38,961 nt of DNA. It comes from CAXRGH01 sp964230195 (lineage in GTDB: Bacteria; Pseudomonadota; Gammaproteobacteria; Enterobacterales; Alteromonadaceae). The first letter of the stretch is position 1. Each line of letters opens with the position of its first letter. The stretch covers positions 1-38,961 of the forward strand of contig CAXRGH010000042.1 of NCBI GenBank assembly GCA_964230195.1, given 5' to 3'. Below are positions 16,120 through 23,721 of this stretch, piece after piece. A program made the translations under genes and the position numbers. The notes beneath the pieces were generated by a model. It was not told the DNA's origin. It searched no databases and worked only from the letters and a program-made list of their open reading frames with translations.

Positions 16120-18204
16120 ATGGCAGACTTATCACATTATAGAAACATTGGTATTTTTGCGCACGTAGATGCGGGTAAAACCACAACTACTGAGCGTATC
16201 CTTAAACTAACCGGTAAGATCCACAAAACAGGCGAAGTACATGACGGTGCAGCAACAACTGACTTCATGGAACAAGAGCAAGAGCGTGGTATTACTATTC
16301 AGTCAGCAGCAACAACTTGTTTCTGGAATGACCACCGTTTAAACATCATCGATACTCCTGGACACGTTGACTTCACTGTTGAAGTATACCGTTCATTGAA
16401 AGTACTTGACGGTGGTGTTGGTGTATTCTGTGGTTCAGGTGGTGTTGAGCCTCAGTCAGAGACTAACTGGCGTTACGCTAACGAATCTGAAGTTGCACGT
16501 TTGATCTTCGTGAACAAACTTGACCGTATGGGTGCTGATTTCTACCGCGTTGTTGATCAGGTCAAGAACGTTTTGGGCGCGAACCCACTCATCATGACTA
16601 TTCCAATTGGTATCGAAGACGACTTCGTTGGTGTTGTTGATATCCTTTCACAAAAAGCTTACGTATGGGATGACACAGGTCGTCCTGAAAATTACGAAGT
16701 TCAAGACATTCCAGCTGATCTAGTTGAGAAAGCTGCTGAATATCGTGAGCAGTTGATTGAAACTGCCGTTGAACAAGACGACGACCTCATGATGGCATAC
16801 ATGGACGGTGAAGAGCCTTCAGAAGAAGACATCAAACGTTGTATCCGTCAAGGTACCAACAAACTAGACTTCTTCCCAACTTACTGTGGTTCAGCGTTCA
16901 AGAATAAAGGTGTTCAACTTGTACTTAACGCTGTTGTTGACTACCTACCAAGCCCGACAGAAGTTGATCCTCAGCCACTAACTGATGAAGAAGGTAACGA
17001 AACAGGTGAAGTTGCACTTGTATCTGTTGACGAGCCACTTCGTGCGTTAGCATTTAAAATCATGGATGACCGTTTCGGTGCGCTTACCTTTATCCGCATA
17101 TACTCTGGTAAGCTAGAGAAAGGTATGACAGTGCTTAACTCGTTCACTGGTAAAACAGAGCGTATCGGCCGTATGGTTGAAATGCATGCTGACGAGCGTA
17201 ACGAACTAGAATCAGCGCAGGCCGGTGATATCATCGCGGTTGTTGGTATGAAGAATGTTCAAACGGGCCACACGCTTTGTGATGTGAAAAAACCATGTAC
17301 ACTAGAGCCAATGGTATTCCCAGATCCAGTTATCTCAATTGCAGTACAGCCGAAAGATAAAGGCGGTGCTGAGAAGATGGGTATCGCACTCGGTAAGATG
17401 ATTGCTGAAGATCCATCATTCCAGGTTGAGTCTGATGAAGAATCTGGTGATACTATCCTTAAAGGTATGGGTGAGCTTCACCTAGATATCAAAGTTGATA
17501 TCTTGAAGCGTACATATAACGTTGAGCTTGAAGTTGGTAAGCCTCAGGTAGCATACCGTGAGACTATCACTCAGCAAATCGAAGACAGCTACACTCACAA
17601 GAAGCAGTCTGGTGGTTCTGGTCAGTTCGGTAAGATTGATTACCGCATCAAGCCAGGTGAGCCTGGTTCAGGTTTCCAGTTCAGCTCTTCTGTTGTTGGT
17701 GGTAACGTTCCTAAAGAATTCTGGCCTGCAGTAGAAAAAGGCTTCAAGAATATGATGGGCGAAGGTACACTCGCTGGCTTCCCAGTACTTGACGTTGAAG
17801 TAGAGCTTTATGATGGTGCTTTCCACGCGGTTGACTCATCAGCAGTTGCTTTCGAAATTGCAGCAAAAGGCGCATTCCGTCAATCAATTCCAAAAGCTTC
17901 ACCTCAACTCATTGAGCCAATCATGAAGGTTGACGTGTTTACTCCTGAAGATCACGTTGGTGACGTAATCGGTGACTTGAACCGTCGTCGTGGCATGATC
18001 AAAGACCAAGAAGCAGGTAACACAGGTGTACGCATCAAAGCTGACGTGCCACTATCGGAAATGTTTGGCTACATCGGTCACCTACGTACAATGACATCAG
18101 GTCGTGGTCAGTTCTCTATGGAGTTCTCACACTACATGCCTTGTCCTATGAACGTTGCAGAGGCAGTTATTGCTGAAGCAAAAGAAAAGAAAGCCGCTAA
18201 GTAA
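16120..18204 (+). CDS. fusA2: Elongation factor G, second (stand-alone) type
   Basis: This is a 694-residue translational GTPase of the EF-G family, which drives translocation or ribosome recycling. G motifs are intact: AHVDAGKT at 14-21, ERGIT near 59, DTPGH near 78 and NKLD near 133. Domains II-V follow in the usual order, ending in MTSGRGQFSMEFSHY. The start (MADLSHYRNIGIF) and the features FCGSGGVEPQSETNWRY and LKGMGELHLDIKVDILKR are of the EF-G2 type seen beside the str-operon copy in marine gammaproteobacteria. Its neighbours are not rpsL, rpsG or tuf, so it is not the str-operon gene. The ATG at 16120 is preferred over an in-frame GTG at 16111. A strong terminator follows; it is a single-gene unit. 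Confidence 0.9.
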   Translation: MADLSHYRNIGIFAHVDAGKTTTTERILKLTGKIHKTGEVHDGAATTDFMEQEQERGITIQSAATTCFWNDHRLNIIDTPGHVDFTVEVYRSLKVLDGGVGVFCGSGGVEPQSETNWRYANESEVARLIFVNKLDRMGADFYRVVDQVKNVLGANPLIMTIPIGIEDDFVGVVDILSQKAYVWDDTGRPENYEVQDIPADLVEKAAEYREQLIETAVEQDDDLMMAYMDGEEPSEEDIKRCIRQGTNKLDFFPTYCGSAFKNKGVQLVLNAVVDYLPSPTEVDPQPLTDEEGNETGEVALVSVDEPLRALAFKIMDDRFGALTFIRIYSGKLEKGMTVLNSFTGKTERIGRMVEMHADERNELESAQAGDIIAVVGMKNVQTGHTLCDVKKPCTLEPMVFPDPVISIAVQPKDKGGAEKMGIALGKMIAEDPSFQVESDEESGDTILKGMGELHLDIKVDILKRTYNVELEVGKPQVAYRETITQQIEDSYTHKKQSGGSGQFGKIDYRIKPGEPGSGFQFSSSVVGGNVPKEFWPAVEKGFKNMMGEGTLAGFPVLDVEVELYDGAFHAVDSSAVAFEIAAKGAFRQSIPKASPQLIEPIMKVDVFTPEDHVGDVIGDLNRRRGMIKDQEAGNTGVRIKADVPLSEMFGYIGHLRTMTSGRGQFSMEFSHYMPCPMNVAEAVIAEAKEKKAAK

Positions 18205-18220
18205 TTAGCGTGTTCCTTTC

Positions 18221-18248
18221 AAAAAACCCGCCATATGGCGGGTTTTTT
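18221..18248 (+). terminator. Rho-independent terminator of fusA2
   Basis: The 12-base stem AAAAAACCCGCC/GGCGGGTTTTTT (18221-18232 with 18237-18248) has an ATAT loop. It lies 17 bases after the stop codon. Confidence 0.92.
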
Positions 18249-18631
18249 ATTGCATTAAATAAATTTTGAACGACATAAGTAGTCTCACCTAAGTATCACA
18301 TATAACTGTTAAACCGATACCAGTCCCATCAACGATTGTAACAACACGAGTCACTTTATTAGCTTCGTAAGGCTTCGAGCGGCATTTTCACTAGTGATTT
18401 ATCTGAATCGAATTGGAGCAGTCTCATGCTCACTCTTTTTATGAAGCAAGTGCTCGGTTTTTCAATCGGCATTGAACAACAATTCGATGAATCCTGTGAT
18501 TAAGAAAAAGCAGAGGCAGGTATTCGCAACGACACTCAATGTTCTCGTATCCATGAAGCTACTTTTCATTACGTCTTTTATAGTCACAATCACTGACATA
18601 CCCAATGCAAAAATTGAGGTAAAAAAGAAAC
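18249..18631. other. Intergenic region without a supported gene
   Basis: There are 383 bases between the fusA2 terminator and the terminator of the beta-helix gene. Short open frames exist on both strands (for example a minus-strand frame of about 45 codons from an ATG near 18603 to a stop near 18466, hydrophobic in its second half). None has a ribosome site or a recognisable relative. No repeat or RNA gene was seen. Confidence 0.5.
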
Positions 18632-18656
18632 AAAAAAGGAGCCTGCGGCTCCTTTT
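18632..18656 (-). terminator. Rho-independent terminator of the beta-helix gene
   Basis: The stem AAAAGGAGCC/GGCTCCTTTT has a 3-base loop (18644-18646) and six T on the minus strand. Stem and tail are the same as those of the terminator at 10424-10447; only the loop differs. It lies 24 bases after the stop of the minus-strand gene. Confidence 0.85.
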
Positions 18657-18680
18657 ATTTAAATGATATTGATTATATGG

Positions 18681-21470
18681 CTACAGTGGCTTGATAGAGG
18701 CGTTATCAATAAAGATGTCATGGACTTTACTACCACCTGTTCGAACCCATATACGAAGACCTCGGTTACTATTAAAGTCGTCTGGCAGTTTAATGTCCCA
18801 ATATTGCTGCTTAATCCACTCCCCATTAGACTTCACTTTCATACCTTGATTCCATCCACCGTTGGTAAACTTTTTACCTTTGAAGAAAGAATAGCCGATA
18901 CCTATCATAGGCGATTGAGTTTTCAAATCAGCCGCGAAACGATAGGTCTTACCCGCTTCCAACCCTTTTACGGTGTAAACAGCAGAACCAATATGACTAA
19001 CGCGGTCAGTTATCTTTAAGCAGCCAGAGGTGCATTCGCTATGGTTATCAATATCCGCTGTCGCTTTCATTTCTGCCCAATCGTCACTCCCATACGAAAA
19101 GTCACCATTACTCATTAAGACTGACGGTCCCGCTGGTCTAGCTTGCTGTGGAGATTGAGTCACTGTGCCCCCGGTCAATTGGAATATTGCATCGTTGATA
19201 GTGGGTAAGTACTCTGCAATCGTTTGTGTGTTTTTTGCCCAATTATCTGAAGGCTCTGCAAAGACCGAATTGACCAAACGGACAAGTTCTAAGACTTTAC
19301 CATTCGCATCTTTCAAAGCAACGTTTTGTCGCACATCCCAACGTTTGTCTTTAGGCTCAATAACACCTTTATTAGTGCCCTTCTGAAGCGCTACAACACG
19401 GTTAAGCGAAACATTACTCAATGCCGATGAGGACTGATACAAGAAATCATTCTTGGTTTTATAATCCATGAATTTAGCAAAATCCGGATAACCATCATAG
19501 GGTGCTATTGCACCGCCTGCTTTTTTGAAAGCGTCTTGAATGCCTTTCATACGTGGATAGTAATTTTTAAATACATTACGCTCGGCAAATGTGTTGTATT
19601 TTATCGGCCGAGGCGATTCACTAATCCAGTTATGACGCATCATATTTTGCCCACCTCCATTGATATTAATCCCTGAGAACGTGTGATTCCGGGTGGCAAC
19701 ATTGTGCATCATGTTCCTTTCAATCTGCACACCGCTCGAGAAGTTATCGATATAAATACCGTTAGTAGGGATATCTTTCAACACGTTACCACTAATGTTA
19801 ATGCCTCTTAAATGTGGGAAATTACCGGTTCCAACATAGATTGCGCCACCATCATCTTTGTGAAACTTCGGTAAGTCATAGATGTAGTTGTACGCTGCGG
19901 TTACGTCTTGGGTACTTCTGAACAAAATTGCAAAGTGAGGACCGTCGTAAATCTCGTTGAACATTACTTTATGACCTATTCCGCTCAGACTTATCCCGGG
20001 AACTTGTGACTTCTGGTCCCACGCGAAATTATGAATAACGTTATGAGTCACTTTATTGTTAGCAGATGAATATTTAATGGGTTGTTTCAATGTTTGAGCA
20101 ACAGCGCCTTTACCAAATTTGAATGATGCTCCCCAGCCACCTGCAACATGTACACCCGCGCCACCAACATTGGAGATATGAGATTTGGTCAGTTCATTGT
20201 AGGTACCAACAATATGAACGCCATTACCACTAAAATTGCGGATAATAAGATCAGAAAATTTCAAGTTATGTGCATAATTTGTGCGAACACCCTCGGCACG
20301 CCCCGTATCCAGTGACATTGACTTAAACTGAATAAAACGCGCTTTATCCACATAAATCATAGGAGTGGCTAGGGTCGCCAAAACCGTCGTTTTTTGTTCA
20401 AAGCCTTCGGTTGGATAAAAGTAAAGTGTCTTACCCACCTTATCGATATAAAACTCGCCTGGTGCATTAAGCTCTTCCGGAATATTCTCAAAGTGAAAAT
20501 ACGACCCTTTATTAGCACTAATACCCGATAATTCACCGCGGCGCAGGGTAATCTGTTGCTTGGCAACATCAATACTCGCTAGCTGGTTGTAGGTCCACTC
20601 CCAAGAACGAGCAAGAATACCGTCAATGAATATATTGCTCGGATTGTTCCAATGCTTGATACGGTCAAATTCAACGCTGAATGTACCGCCAGCTTCTGTA
20701 AAGGCAGGGTCGGTAAAACGATTTTTGCCTTTTACATTAGCGCCAGGGTTGATAACCTTTTTGTAAGAAACCATGCCGAGGTGTCCTGCCTTCTTTGGCT
20801 TGCTGTCCAAATGAGGTACCGACTCGTCAACATTGGGCCAGCGTGACAATACCATTTTGTCGCCACCCGAATAGAGCATAGCTGGTGCTACTCGCCCTTT
20901 AGGCTCCAGCATCCAACCGTGCGGAACCATCTCACCCAGAGCACTGACATCAACAGGTAAAGTCATCTGCTTAATATGCTTGGCGGCAGATTTATCCACC
21001 AACTTGCTTTTAAAATCATTATCTTTAAGTGGTGTGAATGAAGAAGGTTTGAGCGGAAGGCCACCGAATAATCGCACCTTATCAGCATCAACACCTTGGT
21101 AAACCACTGGCGCTTTTTGAAATCCAGAGTCAGCCTGAGTAAATACAAGCCCCTCGGAAAGCACATAATCACCCGCCATTAAGTTGACTTCAATGCCGTG
21201 ACTATTCTTCTTTTGACTGATCCATTGCTGTGCAATTTTTTGTGCAGCACCAATAGAATTTAAAGGACTATCTTTAGTTCCTTTACCACATTGAACTTGC
21301 TGACTTTTCGGTGCAACCCACAAAACTAGCTTTTTTGTTTCCTTGTCTTTGTACTGATTGGCTGATTGCACTGAGCATTCATCAGACGCATTCGCATGAA
21401 ACCCAAAAAGTAATGCAAGTCCTGATACAAGACCAATATGACTCATGAATACTTGTTTTAACTTTTTCAT
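18681..21470 (-). CDS. Secreted right-handed beta-helix protein with C-terminal CBM4/9-like module (probable polysaccharide-active enzyme)
   Basis: The product has 929 residues. It begins with a clear signal peptide ending ANA-SD at about residue 29. The segment with MVLSRWPN (about 210-220) is typical of large beta-helix glycoside-active proteins of the GH141/GH120 kind. Residues of about 380-650 show parallel beta-helix coils with regular Asn and Gly turns (NNKVTHNVIHNFAWD, NISGNVLKDIPTNGIYIDN). The last 145 residues (SNGDFSYGSDDWAEM through IFIDNASIKPL) have the pattern of a CBM4/9 jelly-roll. The protein is likely exported and probably acts on a plant or algal polysaccharide. Substrate, and whether it is a hydrolase or a lyase, cannot be told from sequence alone. 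The ATG at 21468-21470 follows GAGGG at eight bases. It stands alone between two terminators, without transporter, sulfatase or SusC/D-like neighbours. A polysaccharide lyase (PL6-like) is the main alternative. Confidence 0.72.
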   Translation of the reverse strand: MKKLKQVFMSHIGLVSGLALLFGFHANASDECSVQSANQYKDKETKKLVLWVAPKSQQVQCGKGTKDSPLNSIGAAQKIAQQWISQKKNSHGIEVNLMAGDYVLSEGLVFTQADSGFQKAPVVYQGVDADKVRLFGGLPLKPSSFTPLKDNDFKSKLVDKSAAKHIKQMTLPVDVSALGEMVPHGWMLEPKGRVAPAMLYSGGDKMVLSRWPNVDESVPHLDSKPKKAGHLGMVSYKKVINPGANVKGKNRFTDPAFTEAGGTFSVEFDRIKHWNNPSNIFIDGILARSWEWTYNQLASIDVAKQQITLRRGELSGISANKGSYFHFENIPEELNAPGEFYIDKVGKTLYFYPTEGFEQKTTVLATLATPMIYVDKARFIQFKSMSLDTGRAEGVRTNYAHNLKFSDLIIRNFSGNGVHIVGTYNELTKSHISNVGGAGVHVAGGWGASFKFGKGAVAQTLKQPIKYSSANNKVTHNVIHNFAWDQKSQVPGISLSGIGHKVMFNEIYDGPHFAILFRSTQDVTAAYNYIYDLPKFHKDDGGAIYVGTGNFPHLRGINISGNVLKDIPTNGIYIDNFSSGVQIERNMMHNVATRNHTFSGININGGGQNMMRHNWISESPRPIKYNTFAERNVFKNYYPRMKGIQDAFKKAGGAIAPYDGYPDFAKFMDYKTKNDFLYQSSSALSNVSLNRVVALQKGTNKGVIEPKDKRWDVRQNVALKDANGKVLELVRLVNSVFAEPSDNWAKNTQTIAEYLPTINDAIFQLTGGTVTQSPQQARPAGPSVLMSNGDFSYGSDDWAEMKATADIDNHSECTSGCLKITDRVSHIGSAVYTVKGLEAGKTYRFAADLKTQSPMIGIGYSFFKGKKFTNGGWNQGMKVKSNGEWIKQQYWDIKLPDDFNSNRGLRIWVRTGGSKVHDIFIDNASIKPL

Positions 21471-21490
21471 CTCGGAAACCCTCGTGTAGA

Positions 21491-21528
21491 TTGTTTACAA
21501 TAGTAACAACATAACATTCAAATGTAAA
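21491..21528 (-). promoter_or_regulatory. Candidate promoter and operator of the beta-helix gene
   Basis: On the minus strand there is a -35 box TTTACA (21523-21528), a 17-base spacer and a -10 box TACTAT (21500-21505). An imperfect inverted repeat, TTGTTTAC-AATA-GTAACAA (21491-21509), covers the -10 box and could be a repressor site. The distance to the start codon is about 30 bases. Confidence 0.4.
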
Positions 21529-21602
21529 AAATTGGTAAACGAATTAAGGTATAAAATAGAATCGGCAAGCTCATTGAAAATTCACATATTGAGAGAACAA
21601 AC

Positions 21603-21632
21603 CGGACACCCATAAATCGGACACCCATAAAT
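21603..21632. repeat. Tandem 15-base direct repeat
   Basis: CGGACACCCATAAAT occurs twice with no gap (21603-21617 and 21618-21632). It lies in the gap between the yeeN terminator and the promoter region of the beta-helix gene. It may be the remnant of a dispersed small repeat, but no hairpin or transposase accompanies it here. Confidence 0.85.
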
Positions 21633-21650
21633 CGAGAGGCATCATTAGGG

Positions 21651-21681
21651 AAAAAAAAAGAGCACCTATGTGCTCTTTTTT
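21651..21681 (-). terminator. Rho-independent terminator of yeeN
   Basis: The stem GAGCAC/GTGCTC (21660-21665 with 21670-21675), extended by A/T pairs, is followed on the minus strand by nine T. It lies 28 bases after the yeeN stop. Confidence 0.88.
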
Positions 21682-21709
21682 CTCAACTAACCGTCGTTAC
21701 TATCAATAA

Positions 21710-22432
21710 TTATTCCGCGATCTTAGCGTTATGATAAACATGCTGAACATCATCACAATCCTCGAGCATATCCATAAACTTTTGGAACATCGGAATATCG
21801 TCACCGGTAATATCCGCCATCACTTGAGGAACGAAAGTAATCTCTTCAACTTCAAACTCAATATCTCCGTACGCATCATGCAAAGCTGTTTTAGTTTTGA
21901 AGTATTCTGTATGCGGGGCGAATACGGTAATCACACCGCCTTCATTTTCGATATCAGTCACATCAACATCCGCCATCATTAACGCTTCAAGTACGCCTTC
22001 TTCATCATCTGATTTAAATGCGAAAATTGCAAAGTGATCAAACATGTGAGAAACCGCACCCTGAGCACCAATTTTGGAATTAGTTTTGGTAAAACAATTG
22101 CGAACATCAGTAATCGTGCGGTTAGCATTGTCCGTTAAACAGTCAACTATCACCATACAGTTGCCAGGTCCAAAACCTTCATACCTCGACGGCGTGAAGT
22201 CTTCGCCTGCTCCACCGCTGGCTTTATCGATCGCCTTATCAATAACGTGTGCTGGGACTTGGTCTTTCTTAGCTTTTTCGATAAGGCGTCTCAGAGACAG
22301 ATTCGCATCCGGATCTGCTCCCCCGTTTTTTGCGACAACGTAAATTTCTTTTCCGTATTTTGAGTATACTTTCGTTTTTGCGGCGGCCGTTTTTGCCATT
22401 GAGGCTTTGCGGACTTCAAAACTTCTTCCCAT
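21710..22432 (-). CDS. yeeN: YebC/PmpR/TACO1-family protein, YeeN type
   Basis: The 240-residue protein begins MGRSFEVRKASMAKTAAAK and continues with SKYGKEIYVVAKNGGADP and VIDKAIDKASGG, as in E. coli YeeN rather than YebC, whose N-terminus reads MAGHSKW. Three alpha/beta domains of the YebC fold are expected. The family has been described both as transcription regulators (PmpR) and, more recently, as factors that help ribosomes past difficult sequences such as proline stretches; which applies to the YeeN branch is not settled. The ATG at 22430-22432 has GAGAGAGA upstream. It is divergent from yceH and has its own terminator. Confidence 0.88.
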   Translation of the reverse strand: MGRSFEVRKASMAKTAAAKTKVYSKYGKEIYVVAKNGGADPDANLSLRRLIEKAKKDQVPAHVIDKAIDKASGGAGEDFTPSRYEGFGPGNCMVIVDCLTDNANRTITDVRNCFTKTNSKIGAQGAVSHMFDHFAIFAFKSDDEEGVLEALMMADVDVTDIENEGGVITVFAPHTEYFKTKTALHDAYGDIEFEVEEITFVPQVMADITGDDIPMFQKFMDMLEDCDDVQHVYHNAKIAE

Positions 22433-22562
22433 GATTCTCTCTCAATTTATAGTTTTGATAAGGATAGACTGATTTTAACTGTAAGGTACTGATTGATTCC
22501 AGTGTTTACGATAATTTTGCTATATTAATCACGTTAATTGCAAAATAGAAGAAAAATGCGCT

Positions 22563-23219
22563 ATGAGATTAGAATTGAGTTTTGAGCAAACCCGAGTTAT
22601 CGGAGCTCTCATTGAAAAACAAATCACAACACCGGATCAATATCCATTATCTTTAAACAGTTGTACCTTAGCTTGCAACCAAAAAAGTAACCGAGATCCT
22701 GTCGTCAAGTTCACCGAAGGTGATACCCAACATGTGTTAGATGAGCTTGAAAAAGTCGGATTAGTGATGGTCGATCGTGGCGGTCGAGTCAATCGTTACA
22801 AACACCGTTTTTGTAATACTGAATTCGCTTCAGAAAAACTGTCGCCACAGGAAATTGCGATTGTGAGCGTTCTCTTTTTAAGGGGCCCGCAGACTCCCGG
22901 TGAATTGCGTACTCGTACTCAACGCCTATTTGAATTCAGTGATGTAAACGAAGCCGAGCAATGCCTCAATGCAATGGCAAATAGAGATACACCGTTAGTT
23001 GTTAAGTTACCCAGGGAGGCTGGAAAACGTGAATCTCGGTATATGCACCTTTACTGTGGCGAGCCTGATTTGTCAGCATATCAATCAACTTCAACGGTAT
23101 CCGTGACGAATGATGTTGCTTCACCGTCACACGAAGCACGAATAGCGGCACTTGAATCAGACGTTATTGAATTGAAACAAACAATCGCCAAACTAGTGAG
23201 TGACAATCAAGTAGGGTGA
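22563..23219 (+). CDS. yceH: YceH family protein (UPF0502, DUF480)
   Basis: The 218-residue protein contains two winged-helix domains. The first begins LSFEQTRVIGALIEKQITTPDQYPLS and includes ACNQKSNRDP. The second contains LRGPQTPGELRTR and ends in REAGKRESRYMHLYCG. A short predicted coiled coil (about 190-215) closes the protein. These match YceH of E. coli along the full length. Its biochemical function is not established; the fold suggests nucleic acid binding. The gene converges with the glutaredoxin gene, with only two bases between the stop codons and no terminator. Confidence 0.9.
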   Translation: MRLELSFEQTRVIGALIEKQITTPDQYPLSLNSCTLACNQKSNRDPVVKFTEGDTQHVLDELEKVGLVMVDRGGRVNRYKHRFCNTEFASEKLSPQEIAIVSVLFLRGPQTPGELRTRTQRLFEFSDVNEAEQCLNAMANRDTPLVVKLPREAGKRESRYMHLYCGEPDLSAYQSTSTVSVTNDVASPSHEARIAALESDVIELKQTIAKLVSDNQVG

Positions 23220-23221
23220 AC

Positions 23222-23608
23222 TTATTCAACGTTGGACTGACGTTTGCAGTCCAACACGATACCCTCAAGATATTGAATAATGTCAGACGACTCGTACATC
23301 CATTGAGTACCCTCAGACGTCTCAATTTTAAGGCATGGTACCATCAGACGCCCTCCCTCTTGCTCTAACGTTTTTCTGGCAACAGAATCGCGCTTAGCAT
23401 CGATCAAAGGTAGCTGAATTCCATTTCGCTTCATCGCACGTCTTACTTTCACGCAGAAAGGGCACGCAGGATACTGATACAATGACATCCCTTGTAATGC
23501 GTCATTCAATTTCGCATTCAATTCTGACGAATGTTGAGGTGCACGCGGCGAAAACAAGAAGTTAATTAACAAAATTATGCGCCCAACAAACCAGCGAATC
23601 AGTGCCAT
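23222..23608 (-). CDS. Membrane-anchored glutaredoxin-like protein
   Basis: The 128-residue product has one hydrophobic segment at about 6-19 (WFVGRIILLINFLF), then a linker, then a glutaredoxin fold. The active site is CPFC (49-52) in YPACPFCVKVRRAM. The expected cis-proline is in MVPC (Pro91), and the C-terminal YESSDIIQYLE matches the glutathione-binding end of such proteins. The arginine after the N-terminal helix pair and the lack of a cleavage site suggest an anchor, with the catalytic domain probably facing the cytoplasm, though orientation is not certain. The ATG at 23606-23608 has AAGGACG upstream. It could reduce disulfides or glutathione adducts close to the membrane; no partner gene is nearby. 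Confidence 0.82.
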   Translation of the reverse strand: MALIRWFVGRIILLINFLFSPRAPQHSSELNAKLNDALQGMSLYQYPACPFCVKVRRAMKRNGIQLPLIDAKRDSVARKTLEQEGGRLMVPCLKIETSEGTQWMYESSDIIQYLEGIVLDCKRQSNVE

Positions 23609-23721
23609 GGTGTCGTCCTTACCTTTAATACGTGAATGAGAAATGTCAACAGGTCAGCGTAGTATTTACGCACCTGTCAGGTATCATAACACCCCATTAT
23701 AGGTTACACGATGAGAATATT

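Noticed and set aside
18466..18605. Short hydrophobic minus-strand frame after the beta-helix gene
   Set aside because: It starts downstream of a strong terminator, has no ribosome site and no recognisable relative, so it is probably chance.
18472..18666. Plus-strand frame of 64 codons, Lys-rich
   Set aside because: It begins with TTG without a ribosome site and runs through the terminator hairpin at 18632-18656.
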